64,000 nt of DNA from Candidatus Nanopelagicus limnes (GCF_002287885.2 NZ_CP016768.2:620001-684000); one strand, 5' to 3'. Counted from the stretch's first letter, positions 43,866 through 54,580 are shown. Numbers and translations: made by a program. The notes: generated from the letters alone by a model not told the origin.

Positions 43866-46800
43866 TGCATCCACTCCTGCAAAGATTTAATTCCAAACTC
43901 ATCTTTTTGCAGAGCGCTTATCCCCGCAACAGCTGCTTTAAAGCCTGGAATAGTTGTTATGCATGCGACAGATCGTGAAATCGCTGCAGTTCTTATCAAG
44001 AATCCATCCTGACGAGATCCCCGTCCAAGTGGAGTATTGATAACTAATTGTACTAATCCTTTCGTGATCAGATCATTGGCAGATAACTGATCTGTTTGAG
44101 GATCAGAGTTTTTTCTAACCTTTTCCGATGGAATACCTTTTTCAGTCAGATATGAATGAGTACCTGCCGTGCTATAAATTTTAAATCCTAGTTCATGTAA
44201 TCCTCTTGCTGAGCGCCAACCAGAATCCTTATCTCGTTGCGAAAGTGAAATAAAGACAGCACCTGAAATTGGCAGTGGCCCAAAAGCAGCTATTTGGCTC
44301 TTTGCAAATGCCAAGCCGAAATTATTGGCTATCCCCATAACCTCACCAGTTGATTTCATCTCCGGACCTAAAACAGTATCAACTCCAGTGCCATCTATTC
44401 TGCGGAATCGATTAAATGGTAGAACCGCCTCTTTCACGGACACTCCATTCGCTTTTCCATCACCGCTCTTTGGTAAAAGAGCATCTATGCGAAGTTGGGC
44501 AATACTGACCCCAGTTGCAATTAACGCAGCAGCCTTGGCTAATTGGACACCAGTTGCTTTCGCAACAAATGGCACAGTTCTTGACGCTCTTGGATTTGCC
44601 TCTAAAACAAACAGTTTCTGAGGATCTCCACTTACGGCGAATTGAATATTGATCAACCCTCTGACGCCAACATCTTTTGCAATTTTTTCGGTGGCAATTC
44701 GTATCTGATCCAACATATTTTTATCAAGTGAAGTACTTGGTAGAACGCAAGCAGAATCGCCCGAATGAACACCAGCCTCTTCAATATGCTCCATCACTCC
44801 AGCTAAATACAGATCTGACCCATCATAAAGAGCATCTACATCTATTTCGATTGCATCATCTAAAAACTTATCAATTAATACTGGATGGTTTGGCGTGATG
44901 GCGGTAGCTTTTTCAATAAAACCTCGCAGAGATTCCTCATCATAAACAATCTCCATGCCTCGCCCGCCTAGAACATAAGATGGCCTTACTAGTACTGGGT
45001 AGCCGATTCTTGTGGCAATCTCAGAAGATTCTTGATAAGAATTAGCCATTCCAAAATTAGGTGCACTTAAATCGTTCTTGCTGAGAATCTCACCAAAGGC
45101 ACCACGCTCTTCCGCCAAATCAATTGCATCAGGTGAGGTGCCAAGAATTTTCACGCCCGCATCTAATAAACCGCGAGCAAGACCTAATGGAGTTTGACCT
45201 CCCAATTGTGCGATCACTCCTAGAACTGGGCCAGCTGCATTTTCGGCAGCAATTACTTCTAACACATCTTCTAGAGTTAGTGGCTCAAAATACAATCTAT
45301 CTGAAGTGTCGTAATCCGTTGAAACAGTTTCTGGATTGCAATTAATCATAATTGTTTCATAGCCTGCCTTTTGCAAGGCAAATGATGCATGAACACAGGA
45401 GTAATCAAATTCAATTCCTTGACCTATTCGATTAGGTCCACTACCAAGAATGATTACCGCTGGCTTACTCCTAGATAACACTTCACTCTCTTCATCATAA
45501 GCAGAGTAGTAATACGGAGTAAGAGCTGCGAATTCACCAGCACAGGTATCGACAGTCTTATAGACGGGGTGAAGATTCAAATTACTTCTCATCTGACGAA
45601 CTTCGGATTCATTGGTTTTTCTTAGTTCTGCAATTTGTGCGTCTGAAAAACCCATCATTTTTGATGATTTTAAAAGCTCTCTTGTTAATTCTCCAGAGTT
45701 TGCAATCAAGGAAGCTTGATCATTTATCAGCCTAATCTGCTCTAGAAACCAGGGATCAATTTTAGTTATCTTAAAAACTTCATCAACTGTTGCGCCATTA
45801 AATAGAGCTGATTGAACCTGCTGCAATCGAAATTCAGTTGGCACAACAATCTTTCCAAGCAATTCAGAAAGATTCTCTGTGCGCCATTTAAAGGATGCGC
45901 CTACTTTTTCTAAGGAGCGTAGAGCTTTTTGTAGAGCTTCTGGAAAACTTCGGCCAATCGCCATGGCTTCACCGACACTTTTCATAGTGGTCGTTAAACG
46001 TGTATCAGCCTCTGGGAACTTCTCAAAAGCAAATCTAGGAACTTTCACAACTACATAATCCAATGCTGGCTCAAATGATGCTGGTGTTGATTTAGTTATA
46101 TCATTTTCGATTTCATCTAATGTATAGCCAATTGCTAACTTGGTTGCAATCTTTGCAATCGGAAAACCAGTTGCTTTTGAGGCAAGTGCTGATGATCGAG
46201 AAACTCGTGGATTCATCTCGATAACAATGATTCGACCGTCTGCAGGATTAACTGCAAATTGAATATTGCACCCTCCAGTGGCAACCCCAACCTCTCGAAT
46301 GATCTTTATAGAAAGATCACGCAATTTCTGATACTCAACATCGGTTAAAGTCATAGTAGGAGCAACCGTTATTGAATCTCCTGTATGGACTCCCATTGGG
46401 TCAACATTTTCAATGCTGCAAACTATTACAACATTGTTATTGTTATCTCGCATAACCTCTAACTCATATTCTTTCCATCCAATTATTGATTCTTCAAGTA
46501 GTACTTCAGTGGTTGGACTATGTCGCAAACCAGCTCCAGCAATTTGTTGCAGATCTGATTCGTTATAAGCAATTCCAGAACCCAACCCACCCATAGTGAA
46601 TGAAGGACGCACAACAACTGGATATTTAAGTTCTAAAGCAGCTGCCAAACAATCTTGCATTGAATGGCAAATCTTTGATTTTGCTGATTGTCCACCGATA
46701 CTTTCAACTATCTTTTTAAACACTTCGCGATCTTCACCTCGTTTAATTGCCTCAACATCCGCACCGATTAATTTGGTGCCATATTTAACAAAAGAACCTC

Positions 46801-47113
46801 GCTCATGAAGGGCCATTGCAGCGTTTAGTGCAGTTTGTCCACCTAATGTTGCCAGCACTGCGTCCGGACGTTCTTTATCCAAAATCATCTCTATAACTTC
46901 TGGCGTAATTGGTTCGATGTATGTTGCATCAGCGAATTCAGGATCCGTCATAATTGTTGCAGGATTAGAATTAATGAGGATTACACGAATCCCTTCCGCC
47001 CGTAAAACCCGACAAGCTTGAGTACCTGAATAGTCAAATTCACAAGCTTGCCCGATAACTATTGGTCCACTACCAATTACCAATACACTCTTAATTGAAT
47101 TATCTTTAGGCAT
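43862..47113 (-). CDS. carB: Carbamoyl-phosphate synthase large subunit
   Basis: Makes carbamoyl phosphate from bicarbonate, ammonia (from CarA) and two ATP. The 1083-residue protein has two homologous ATP-grasp halves, each opening with the EFDYS motif ([19 protein letters not shown] and [19 protein letters not shown]). An oligomerisation region lies between them, and a C-terminal MGS-like allosteric domain (about 940-1083) could sense UMP or ornithine. It overlaps carA by 8 bp. Confidence 0.98.
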   Translation of the reverse strand: MPKDNSIKSVLVIGSGPIVIGQACEFDYSGTQACRVLRAEGIRVILINSNPATIMTDPEFADATYIEPITPEVIEMILDKERPDAVLATLGGQTALNAAMALHERGSFVKYGTKLIGADVEAIKRGEDREVFKKIVESIGGQSAKSKICHSMQDCLAAALELKYPVVVRPSFTMGGLGSGIAYNESDLQQIAGAGLRHSPTTEVLLEESIIGWKEYELEVMRDNNNNVVIVCSIENVDPMGVHTGDSITVAPTMTLTDVEYQKLRDLSIKIIREVGVATGGCNIQFAVNPADGRIIVIEMNPRVSRSSALASKATGFPIAKIATKLAIGYTLDEIENDITKSTPASFEPALDYVVVKVPRFAFEKFPEADTRLTTTMKSVGEAMAIGRSFPEALQKALRSLEKVGASFKWRTENLSELLGKIVVPTEFRLQQVQSALFNGATVDEVFKITKIDPWFLEQIRLINDQASLIANSGELTRELLKSSKMMGFSDAQIAELRKTNESEVRQMRSNLNLHPVYKTVDTCAGEFAALTPYYYSAYDEESEVLSRSKPAVIILGSGPNRIGQGIEFDYSCVHASFALQKAGYETIMINCNPETVSTDYDTSDRLYFEPLTLEDVLEVIAAENAAGPVLGVIAQLGGQTPLGLARGLLDAGVKILGTSPDAIDLAEERGAFGEILSKNDLSAPNFGMANSYQESSEIATRIGYPVLVRPSYVLGGRGMEIVYDEESLRGFIEKATAITPNHPVLIDKFLDDAIEIDVDALYDGSDLYLAGVMEHIEEAGVHSGDSACVLPSTSLDKNMLDQIRIATEKIAKDVGVRGLINIQFAVSGDPQKLFVLEANPRASRTVPFVAKATGVQLAKAAALIATGVSIAQLRIDALLPKSGDGKANGVSVKEAVLPFNRFRRIDGTGVDTVLGPEMKSTGEVMGIANNFGLAFAKSQIAAFGPLPISGAVFISLSQRDKDSGWRSARGLHELGFKIYSTAGTHSYLTEKGIPSEKVRKNSDPQTDQLSANDLITKGLVQLVINTPLGRGSRQDGFLIRTAAISRSVACITTIPGFKAAVAGISALQKDEFGIKSLQEWMQ

Positions 47114-48254
47114 TTAATTCCTTCAAGCCCATTTTTGGATTCTGCATTAAATCAACAAATCTTTTGAAAAGATAGGAAGCATCATGCGGTCCGGCTGCAG
47201 ATTCTGGGTGATACTGAACTGAAAAAGCGGGAATAGAAATCAACTCAAGACCTTCAACAACAGAATCATTTAATGAAATATGAGTAACTCTGCCATCACC
47301 ATATACAGTCTTAAACTCATGGTCCTTTGGAGCAGCAACTGCAAACCCGTGGTTATGAGCCGTAATTTCAACTTTGCCAGTTGTTAAATCAACAACCGGC
47401 TGATTTATACCGCGGTGTCCAAACGGTAATTTATAAGTTTCAAAACCCAATGCTCTTCCCAATATTTGATGGCCAAAACAGATTCCAAAGAAAGGAATTT
47501 CATCCGCTAATACATTTCTTACAAGTTCAACAACCTCAGTCATAGCAGCCGGATCCCCTGGTCCATTGGATAGGAATACGCCGTCTGGTGCAATAGCTTT
47601 TATCTCTTCATATGTAGTGTTCATAGGCATAACGTGAACTTGAATACCCAACTCTGACATCGCTTTTGGAGTTGCTCCTTTAATACCGAGATCAATTGCA
47701 GCAACCTTTAAAATGGTTGAAACTCCTTGTGGCGGATTTACTATGTAAGGTTTTGAAGTTGTTACATCTGAGGCCAGAAAAGCTCCACTCATTGGTTGTG
47801 TTTTACGTACCTTTACAACCATTTCTTCTCTACTTAATTCGGTATCGCTAAAGATTCCAACGCGCATAGCGCCGCGATCTCTTAGATGTCGAGTGATAGC
47901 TCGGGTATCAACGCCTTGAATTCCAACAACCCCGGAACTAATCAACTCCTCCTCTAGAGATTTCTCACTTCTCCAATTACTAGCAATTGATGATGGATTG
48001 CGGACAACAAAGCCTGCTACCCAAATCTTTGAAGATTCTTGATCAGTTTTATTCATTCCAGTATTACCAATGTGTGGAGCTGTCATGACAACAATTTGTT
48101 TGTGGTAGGAAGGATCTGTCAAAGTTTCCTGATATCCGGTCATTCCAGTTGAGAACACTGCCTCTCCGTAGGTTTCACCGGTTTTAGCCCAAGCACTTCC
48201 TTCAAAAATACGTCCATCATCTAAAACCAAGTAGGCAGTCTTTGATTTACTCAT
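47106..48254 (-). CDS. carA: Carbamoyl-phosphate synthase small subunit
   Basis: Glutamine amidotransferase subunit of 382 residues that delivers ammonia to CarB. The N-terminal CarA domain ([15 protein letters not shown]) is followed by a class I GATase with catalytic cysteine in [16 protein letters not shown] near residue 245 and His-Glu in [11 protein letters not shown] near 340. It overlaps both pyrC and carB by 8 bp, consistent with coupled translation. Confidence 0.98.
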   Translation of the reverse strand: MSKSKTAYLVLDDGRIFEGSAWAKTGETYGEAVFSTGMTGYQETLTDPSYHKQIVVMTAPHIGNTGMNKTDQESSKIWVAGFVVRNPSSIASNWRSEKSLEEELISSGVVGIQGVDTRAITRHLRDRGAMRVGIFSDTELSREEMVVKVRKTQPMSGAFLASDVTTSKPYIVNPPQGVSTILKVAAIDLGIKGATPKAMSELGIQVHVMPMNTTYEEIKAIAPDGVFLSNGPGDPAAMTEVVELVRNVLADEIPFFGICFGHQILGRALGFETYKLPFGHRGINQPVVDLTTGKVEITAHNHGFAVAAPKDHEFKTVYGDGRVTHISLNDSVVEGLELISIPAFSVQYHPESAAGPHDASYLFKRFVDLMQNPKMGLKELNA

Positions 48255-49548
48255 TGCTCTCTGATTTCTTTTCTACTACCTGCGACTCTTGCAGGACATG
48301 CTCTCCATTATGGAATACATCAGTAATCACACTTGGCATTTCCATCCCATTAAACGGAGTGTTCTTACTTTTTGACTTCAATTTATCGCGATCCACACGC
48401 CAGTTTTTTTCTAAATCAATCAGGATCAGATTTGCAGATTTACCAACGGCTATTTCGTTGCCTTGGTTGGCGTAGCCAGCTATCCGGGCCGGGGCAACTG
48501 ACATTCGATCAATTAAATCAGGCCAAGTCATTAACTTTGTTTCAATCATTGTTTTTACAACAACAGACAGAGCAGTTTCAAGACCAACCATGCCAAAGGC
48601 ACCTGCTTGGAATTCACAGTCCTTATCTTCAGATGGATGTGGGGCGTGATCAGTTGCCACAATATCGATTACCCCTTCAGCTAAACCTTCTCGCAAAGCT
48701 TGCACATCCTTCTGAGTTCTAAGTGGTGGGTTCACTTTATAGATCGGATCGTAATTCTCTACTAATTCATCGGTCAGCAGAAGATGGTGAGGCGTTACCT
48801 CAGCTGTGACTTGAATCCCACGCTGCTTTGCCCACCTTATTAATTCAACGCCACCGGCTGTTGTTACATGGCAAATATGTAATCTTGATTGAACATGTTC
48901 AGCTAGCAAGATGTCTCTTGCAATAATCGCTTCTTCAGCAATGGCTGGCCAACCTGGTAATCCGATTCGAGCAGAGATTATTCCTTCATTCATTTGTGCG
49001 TTAACAGTTAATCTGGGTTCTTGAGCATGCTGGGCAATGATTCCATTAAATGTTTTGACATACTCAAGTGCTCTTCGCATTATTAATGGATCAAATACGC
49101 ATTTTCCATCATCACTAAATATTCTTACCTTTGCTATTGAATCTGCCATGGCACCCATCTCAGCTAATTGCTCGCCGAGTAAACCTCTAGTCACTGCGCC
49201 TATTGGATTAACATCTACTAATCCTGCACTCTTGCCTAAACGATAAATTTGTTCAACAACTCCCGCGTTATCTGCAACTGGATTTGTGTTCGCCATAGCA
49301 GATATCGCTGTGTAGCCACCAGCAACTGCTGATCTTGAACCGGTTAATACGGTTTCGGCATCTTCCCTGCCTGGTTCGCGAAGGTGAGTGTGTAGATCAA
49401 CTAGACCTGGGATCAAAAGCTTAGATTTAGCATCAATGCCATCGGTAACATTTCCGGCTGTTGCTTTATCAACTTTAGTAATTACACCATTGCTTATCTC
49501 AACATTAACTAGGTTGCCATTAGCCAATTTCGCATTCGAAATTTTCAT
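48247..49548 (-). CDS. pyrC: Dihydroorotase
   Basis: Cyclises carbamoyl-aspartate to dihydroorotate. The 433-residue type I amidohydrolase has the metal-binding HxH in VDLHTHLREPG near residue 53. Further metal ligands are in AQHAQEPRL and HICHVTTAGG, and the catalytic aspartate is in ATDHAPHPSEDKD. The start codon overlaps the pyrB stop (TAATG). PyrB and PyrC often form a complex in this class; that is not shown by the sequence. Confidence 0.97.
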   Translation of the reverse strand: MKISNAKLANGNLVNVEISNGVITKVDKATAGNVTDGIDAKSKLLIPGLVDLHTHLREPGREDAETVLTGSRSAVAGGYTAISAMANTNPVADNAGVVEQIYRLGKSAGLVDVNPIGAVTRGLLGEQLAEMGAMADSIAKVRIFSDDGKCVFDPLIMRRALEYVKTFNGIIAQHAQEPRLTVNAQMNEGIISARIGLPGWPAIAEEAIIARDILLAEHVQSRLHICHVTTAGGVELIRWAKQRGIQVTAEVTPHHLLLTDELVENYDPIYKVNPPLRTQKDVQALREGLAEGVIDIVATDHAPHPSEDKDCEFQAGAFGMVGLETALSVVVKTMIETKLMTWPDLIDRMSVAPARIAGYANQGNEIAVGKSANLILIDLEKNWRVDRDKLKSKSKNTPFNGMEMPSVITDVFHNGEHVLQESQVVEKKSESNE

Positions 49549-50498
49549 TACTTGCCCTCCCCAATTGGTGCCCCACCAAGTAATTCGTATAAAACTGCCA
49601 TACGAATCGCGACACCATTTTTTACTTGATCAATGATGACTGACTTCAAATCGTCTGCGCTCTCGGCTGATATCTCAAGCCCGCGGTTCATTGGCCCTGG
49701 ATGCATAACAATTGCATTTTTGGATAGTTTAGCTAGTCGAACTGAATTTAAACCGAAACGTTTTGAGTATTCCTGCGATGATGGAAAGAAAGAATCATTC
49801 ATACGTTCTAGTTGGATTCGAAGCATCATCACAACATCACATTTTGAAATCTCATCATCAAGATCATATGAAATCTTTACTGGCCAATCTGATACACCCA
49901 CTGGTAGTAAGGTAGGAGGTGCTACCAATGTTACTTGCGCACCTAATTTTGTTAACAAAAGAACATTGCTTCTAGCAACTCTTGAGTGGAGAATATCTCC
50001 AACAATTAATACTTTTACACCAGATAGATCTTTCTCATTATTTCTTAAGTGTTGTTTTATTGTAAATGCATCTAGGAGGGCTTGCGTAGGGTGTTCATGT
50101 GTTCCATCCCCCGCATTTATTACTGCCGCTTGAATCCACTGTGTATCTGCCAAACGTTTAGCAGCGCCAGAACTGCCATGGCGAATCACAACAGCATCAG
50201 CTCCCATTGCTTGCAAAGTTTGAGCAGTATCTTTCAAACTCTCGCCCTTACTCACCGATGATCCTTTAGCCGAAAAATTAATTACATCCGCGGATAATCT
50301 TTTAGCTGCAGTTTCAAAGCTAATTCGGGTACGAGTTGAATCTTCAAAAAAGAGATTTACAACAGTTTTTCCCCGGAGTGTTGGCAATTTCTTATTTGGA
50401 CCATCGGTTATTTGAGCTAACTCTTTTGCTGTTGATAACAAATTAAGGGCACTTTCTTTGGTTAAATCTGCAACCGACAATAGATGCCCATTGATCAT
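49548..50498 (-). CDS. pyrB: Aspartate carbamoyltransferase
   Basis: Condenses carbamoyl phosphate and aspartate. The 316-residue catalytic chain carries the carbamoyl-phosphate loop [12 protein letters not shown] near residue 52, the [10 protein letters not shown] block near 135 and the C-terminal HPGPMNRG. No regulatory subunit gene pyrI is present, as usual outside enterobacteria. It overlaps pyrR by 4 bp (ATGA). Confidence 0.98.
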   Translation of the reverse strand: MINGHLLSVADLTKESALNLLSTAKELAQITDGPNKKLPTLRGKTVVNLFFEDSTRTRISFETAAKRLSADVINFSAKGSSVSKGESLKDTAQTLQAMGADAVVIRHGSSGAAKRLADTQWIQAAVINAGDGTHEHPTQALLDAFTIKQHLRNNEKDLSGVKVLIVGDILHSRVARSNVLLLTKLGAQVTLVAPPTLLPVGVSDWPVKISYDLDDEISKCDVVMMLRIQLERMNDSFFPSSQEYSKRFGLNSVRLAKLSKNAIVMHPGPMNRGLEISAESADDLKSVIIDQVKNGVAIRMAVLYELLGGAPIGEGK

Positions 50499-51016
50499 TT
50501 GATCAGCTCCACTAGATCTTCTTCATCCAACTCAGAAAGATGAACTTTTACACTTTCTGTAATTGAGGTGGGGATATTTTTACCCACGTAATCTGCCCTG
50601 ATGGGTAATTCCCTGTGGCCGCGATCAACTAGTACAGCTAATTGGACTGATTTTGGTCGTCCTAACTCACCAATCGCATCTAATGCTGCCCGAATGGTGC
50701 GGCCAGAAAACAACACATCATCAACCAGAACTAAATCTTTACCTTCTATGCCACCTACCGGTAATTTGGTAGGAAGAATTGGTTTTGGTGGACGCAGCCT
50801 CAAATCATCGCGATGTAAGGTGATATCTAAGACACCACAAGCCACATCCCCTTCAATCTCGCTAATGAAGGCAGCAATGCGATCTGCTAAATAAGCACCG
50901 CGAGTTGGGATACCCATTAAAACTAGATTTGAGATCCCTTGATTATGTTCAATGATTTCATGTGAAATGCGTTTAATTGCCCGATCGATGTCGGAGCCTG
51001 ATAACAAAATACCCAT
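50495..51016 (-). CDS. pyrR: PyrR regulator / uracil phosphoribosyltransferase
   Basis: 173-residue RNA-binding repressor of the pyr genes, often with uracil phosphoribosyltransferase activity. The PRPP motif is [20 protein letters not shown] near residue 95, and the fold is that of type I phosphoribosyltransferases. It is first gene of the eight-gene pyr operon. Its own leader carries the PyrR-binding hairpin covering the Shine-Dalgarno AAGGAG, so it probably represses its own translation and that of the coupled downstream genes when UMP is high. Confidence 0.97.
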   Translation of the reverse strand: MGILLSGSDIDRAIKRISHEIIEHNQGISNLVLMGIPTRGAYLADRIAAFISEIEGDVACGVLDITLHRDDLRLRPPKPILPTKLPVGGIEGKDLVLVDDVLFSGRTIRAALDAIGELGRPKSVQLAVLVDRGHRELPIRADYVGKNIPTSITESVKVHLSELDEEDLVELIK

Positions 51017-51082
51017 TTACTTCTCCTTCGCCGCCTCTCTGGACGGATCGTTAAAGGAATCGCCGTATGTTAGCAGAGAGGC
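51017..51082 (-). promoter_or_regulatory. PyrR-binding leader (RBS-sequestering hairpin with competing helix)
   Basis: RNA read on the minus strand. UUCCUU (51059-51054) pairs with the Shine-Dalgarno AAGGAG (51028-51023), 6 bp with one G-U. CG/CG and CCG/CGG stems stack on it, with 5'-side bulges UAA and AU. The terminal loop contains CAGAGAG, fitting the known PyrR loop consensus CNGNGAG. Upstream GCCUCUCUG (51082-51074) is perfectly complementary to CAGAGAGGC (51041-51033) and would open the hairpin and free the ribosome site 6 nt before the ATG. This fits translational control as described for mycobacterial pyr leaders. Confidence 0.85.
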
Positions 51083-51118
51083 TGTGGATATTGAAAATCA
51101 TGAAAATCCGCGTGTGGC

Positions 51119-51124
51119 TAGTGT
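51119..51124 (+). promoter_or_regulatory. Putative -10 element for leaderless bldD-like gene
   Basis: TAGTGT followed by 6 nt (GCTGCT) and ATG 51131; no Shine-Dalgarno. It lies in the 114-bp divergent spacer shared with the pyr leader. Confidence 0.5.
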
Positions 51125-51130
51125 GCTGCT

Positions 51131-51580
51131 ATGAATAAAAATAACCAAGCAGAACGCTTAAGAATGATTAGAAAATCAAAAGGGTGGAGTTTGCAAGATG
51201 TAGAAAACCACTCAAATGGCAAGTGGAAGGCAGTTGTAATCGGCTCCTATGAGCGAGGGGATCGAGCAATCTCCCTAAAGAAAGCGATTTCCCTGATGGA
51301 GTTCTACCAAGTGCCGGTCAGTGAACTTTTTCCAGAGATAGCACCGATAGTTTCAGCGCGAAGCTTAACCTTAGATTTGGTAAGGATTTCAAGTGGAAGC
51401 GATGCTCATACCGAACAGATAAGAAGGTTTACAAGATTGGTTAGTGATCGACGCAAGGATTGGAACGGTCAGTTGTTAACAATTAGAGCAAATGATCTGC
51501 AATTCCTATCGCTGTTGCTGGGTTTAACTGATGCAGCAACACTTGATTACCTAACTGAGGCAGAGTTACTAACTGCCTAA
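51131..51580 (+). CDS. bldD: BldD-like transcriptional regulator with c-di-GMP motif
   Basis: 149-residue XRE/HTH protein. The N-terminal HTH (residues 5-68) contains GKWKAVVIGSYERGDRAISL, nearly the same as Streptomyces BldD. The C-terminal domain carries R108-K-D110, eight residues, then R119-A-N-D122, a perfect RxD-x8-RxxD, which is the c-di-GMP binding signature of BldD. Position between pyrR and nusB/efp is also that of Streptomyces bldD. It should be a dimeric repressor controlled by c-di-GMP; targets are unknown. The stop overlaps the nusB stop by 4 bp. Confidence 0.9.
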   Translation: MNKNNQAERLRMIRKSKGWSLQDVENHSNGKWKAVVIGSYERGDRAISLKKAISLMEFYQVPVSELFPEIAPIVSARSLTLDLVRISSGSDAHTEQIRRFTRLVSDRRKDWNGQLLTIRANDLQFLSLLLGLTDAATLDYLTEAELLTA

Positions 51581-51984
51581 ATGGCGATTGAATCCTTAAG
51601 TTTGATAATCCTTCCTAGGACACCATTGATATAGCTTGAGGATTCATCGGTTGAAAGTGATTTAGCCAGTTCAACAGCTTCATCGCAGGCCACCTGAATA
51701 TCTATCTCTGCAGCCCATAAGATTTCAAATATAGCTATTCTTAAAATATTGCGATCAATTGGCGGCATCCGGTCCATATCCCAGCCTTGCGCGTAAGTAA
51801 TAATTAATTCATCGATTTTGGGTAGGTGCTCAGCAACACCATTTATTAGCACTAAAACATATGGTTCTTGCGATAGTTCATTAGCGCCGCGGGCGCTAAA
51901 CAAGTCAGCGGCTAAAACCTTCTTAATATCTGCTTCATAGAGAAAATCTAATGCCCGTTTTCGAGCTTTACTGCGGGCAGACAT
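51577..51984 (-). CDS. nusB: Transcription antitermination protein NusB
   Basis: 135-residue all-helical RNA-binding protein that acts with NusE in rRNA antitermination. Typical blocks are RSKARKRALDFLYEADIK at the N terminus and RMPPIDRNILRIAIFEIL in the middle. SSYINGVLGRIIK is the C-terminal signature. It is 3 bp downstream of efp, the usual actinobacterial order. Convergent with bldD. Confidence 0.95.
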   Translation of the reverse strand: MSARSKARKRALDFLYEADIKKVLAADLFSARGANELSQEPYVLVLINGVAEHLPKIDELIITYAQGWDMDRMPPIDRNILRIAIFEILWAAEIDIQVACDEAVELAKSLSTDESSSYINGVLGRIIKLKDSIAI

Positions 51985-51987
51985 CTT

Positions 51988-52548
51988 TTAGTTTGCTCGC
52001 CCAAGATAAGCACCAGTTCTTGTGTCAACCAATACTTTTTCATCTTGCTTGATAAACAGTGGAACCTGAACTGTAATTCCAGTCTCAACTGTTGCTGGTT
52101 TAGTACCACCAGAAGATCTATCACCTTGTAATCCTGGCTCTGTATAAGTGATTCTCAATTCCACTGATGCTGGAAGTTCAATGAATAGAGGATTACCTTC
52201 ATGCATAGCCACAATTGCATCGGCATTTTCCAGTAAATAATCAACTGCATCTCCAACAGTTTGTTTACTAATTGAGATTTGATCGAAATTAGTAGAGTCC
52301 ATAAACATGAAATCTTCACCATCTTTATATAGATATTGCATATCGCGCTTATCCACTTGAGCAACCTCTACTTTAACGCCAGCGTTAAAAGTTTTTTCAA
52401 CTACCTTACCGGATAAAACTGAACGCATTTTGGTGCGCACGAAAGCTCCACCCTTACCTGGCTTAACATGTTGAAACTCGATTACGTTCCACAATTGACC
52501 ATCTAAATTCAAGGTCATTCCATTTTTTAAATCGTTAGTGGTAGCCAT
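51988..52548 (-). CDS. efp: Elongation factor P
   Basis: 186-residue translation factor that relieves stalling at polyproline stretches. The tip loop [18 protein letters not shown] carries the conserved lysine near residue 32, and the C-terminal [16 protein letters not shown] is the EF-P signature. No modification enzyme genes (epmA/earP) are nearby, as usual in actinobacteria. A clear GAGG precedes the ATG by about 6 nt, so this gene has a leadered mRNA. Confidence 0.97.
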   Translation of the reverse strand: MATTNDLKNGMTLNLDGQLWNVIEFQHVKPGKGGAFVRTKMRSVLSGKVVEKTFNAGVKVEVAQVDKRDMQYLYKDGEDFMFMDSTNFDQISISKQTVGDAVDYLLENADAIVAMHEGNPLFIELPASVELRITYTEPGLQGDRSSGGTKPATVETGITVQVPLFIKQDEKVLVDTRTGAYLGRAN

Positions 52549-52614
52549 TTTTGCCTCATCTAATATCGAAAATCTTTAAGTATTTCTTAAAAACTATTGT
52601 CCAAGCCTACCTTG

Positions 52615-53046
52615 TCAGCCAACTAATTTTTGCATCGCGATTAGGGCCAAGTGGTAGCTATCCACACCAAATCCAGCAATGGAACCTTTAACTACCCCAC
52701 TAATTACTGATGTGTGACGAAACTCTTCCCGCGATAGCGGGTTTGAAAGATGAACTTCAATAACTGGCGCAGAAAGCATAGTTACCGCATCTCTTATCGC
52801 GTACGAGTAATGAGTAAATGCAGCTGGATTGAAGATAACCGGTTGCTTCTTATCTGCGGCTTCGTGAAGCCAAGAGATTATTTCACTCTCGCTATCACTT
52901 TGTTTAATTTCAATATCAATGGACAATTCCTTGGCTTTTTCTTCGATTGCCTTCTTTAATTGGCTGTAATCAAGATCGCCGTAATGTTTCTGTTCACGTA
53001 GATCAAGTCTAGAGAGATTAGGTCCATTTAGTACAAGTATCTTCAT
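52615..53046 (-). CDS. aroQ: 3-dehydroquinate dehydratase, type II
   Basis: Third enzyme of the shikimate pathway. The 143-residue protein has the N-terminal LVLNGPNLSRLDLRE loop, a substrate site FNPAAFTHYSYAIRDA and the catalytic histidine in VIEVHLSNPLSREEFRHTS. It overlaps aroB by 4 bp (ATGA). It is last in the aroC-K-B-Q run. The 66-bp gap to efp holds the efp leader and no other gene. Confidence 0.96.
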   Translation of the reverse strand: MKILVLNGPNLSRLDLREQKHYGDLDYSQLKKAIEEKAKELSIDIEIKQSDSESEIISWLHEAADKKQPVIFNPAAFTHYSYAIRDAVTMLSAPVIEVHLSNPLSREEFRHTSVISGVVKGSIAGFGVDSYHLALIAMQKLVG

Positions 53047-54068
53047 TTGGCTATTCTCTCATAAACCTTACTGAGTGTGCTTGGCGAAACATCATCAAAC
53101 CAAACAGGTTTCCCAATTTTACTAATTCCGATGAACCGTAGTTTTGAGTTTCTTACCTTTTTATCTTTGGCCAATAGGGCAAGTAAGGGTTTAAATTTAT
53201 TGATTGGATAGGAAATAGGTAAATCAAAGTTTCTTAGTAATTCCCTATGTAAAAGCACAGCATCATCTGATAGACCAGATAATTTCCTACTCAATTCTGC
53301 GGCGAATACCATTCCAATACTGACAGCCTCACCGTGTCTTAGTTTGTAACCACTATTTTTCTCTATTGCATGCCCTAAAGTGTGGCCATAATTGAGTATT
53401 TCTCTTAATTTACTCTCTTTAAAATCTTTAGACACAACATCTGCCTTAACTTTAATAGCGCGAGTTATAAGTTGCTGGTAATCCAAATCATCATCTTGTG
53501 CAAGATTTAGAATCTTATAATCGGCAATAAAGCCACACTTAAGAACTTCGGCCATGCCTGCTGATAAATCTCGCTTTGGTAGGGTGTTTAAAAATGCTAG
53601 GTCGATCAAAACTTCAGTTGGAGAATAAAAAGATCCGATCAGATTTTTACCGCTCCTAGCGTTGATGCCAGTCTTGCCACCAACCGCAGCATCAACCATT
53701 CCTGCCAACGAGGTTGGGATTGCATACCAAGAGATTCCTCTTAACCAAGATGAAGCTGCAAAACCAGCAAGATCAGTAGTAGCCCCACCACCTATACCAA
53801 TGATTGCATCAGCACGGGCAATGCCCTCTGCCGCACACTTACTCCACACTTTATCCAACACATTTATATTTTTCTGATTCTCCCCCTCTGGCGTTGTAAA
53901 GAACTTAACGCCTGAACTTTCCTTTAATTTATATTTCGAAACTATCGATTTCGGAGCAATAATCAATACTTTATTGTGAATGCTTGAGATTGCTTTGACC
54001 TCATTAGTCCAATTCACGCCGACCTTTACTGGATATCGGTGTTCACCTTTTACATTAATGATTTTCAT
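53043..54068 (-). CDS. aroB: 3-dehydroquinate synthase
   Basis: NAD- and metal-dependent second enzyme of the shikimate pathway, 341 residues. The NAD-binding GIGGGATTDLAGFAASSWLRG region is near residue 92, and the zinc-binding LNYGHTLGHAIEKNSG block lies near residue 228. The usual N-terminal glycine-rich beta strands are present but short. It overlaps aroK by 4 bp (ATGA). Confidence 0.96.
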   Translation of the reverse strand: MKIINVKGEHRYPVKVGVNWTNEVKAISSIHNKVLIIAPKSIVSKYKLKESSGVKFFTTPEGENQKNINVLDKVWSKCAAEGIARADAIIGIGGGATTDLAGFAASSWLRGISWYAIPTSLAGMVDAAVGGKTGINARSGKNLIGSFYSPTEVLIDLAFLNTLPKRDLSAGMAEVLKCGFIADYKILNLAQDDDLDYQQLITRAIKVKADVVSKDFKESKLREILNYGHTLGHAIEKNSGYKLRHGEAVSIGMVFAAELSRKLSGLSDDAVLLHRELLRNFDLPISYPINKFKPLLALLAKDKKVRNSKLRFIGISKIGKPVWFDDVSPSTLSKVYERIAK

Positions 54069-54580
54069 ATTTTCGCTTTAATTTTCTCTACGATAATTTT
54101 CGCTACCTCATGGGGTTTCTTACTGTCAGATGAAACGGTATCACTTGCCAATTTTTCATATACCGGACGACGCACGCTCATTAGATTCATCCATTGTTGT
54201 CTTGGATTAATGAGCAACAGTGGTCTATCTTTGTTGAAACCAATTCGAACTGCGGCTTGTGCTATTGAAACATCAATGAAAATCACTGGATAGCTGGCTG
54301 ATTCTAATATTTGCGAAATCTCTGTATTTATCGGTGCTCCACCACCCAATGAAACAATCCCTTCAAAATCTTGCAATAATTGCTTAACTTTTTCTACTTC
54401 TAAAGCACGAAAATGAGGTTCTCCATCATCTACGAATATTTCAGATATTTTCTTACCTGAAGATTTTTCAATTTCAGTATCACTGTCAATAAACGGTAAT
54501 GACAAATCTTTTGCAAGTGACTTACCAATACTAGATTTTCCTGCACCAGGTGGACCAATTAAAACGATTTTATTAAGCAT
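54065..54580 (-). CDS. aroK: Shikimate kinase
   Basis: Phosphorylates shikimate. The 171-residue P-loop kinase shows LIGPPGAGKSSIGKSLA, then the shikimate-binding FIDSDTEIEKSSG and the GGGAP turn. The lid arginine lies in NPRQQW. Start overlaps the aroC stop by 1 bp (TAATG). Confidence 0.96.
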   Translation of the reverse strand: MLNKIVLIGPPGAGKSSIGKSLAKDLSLPFIDSDTEIEKSSGKKISEIFVDDGEPHFRALEVEKVKQLLQDFEGIVSLGGGAPINTEISQILESASYPVIFIDVSIAQAAVRIGFNKDRPLLLINPRQQWMNLMSVRRPVYEKLASDTVSSDSKKPHEVAKIIVEKIKAKI

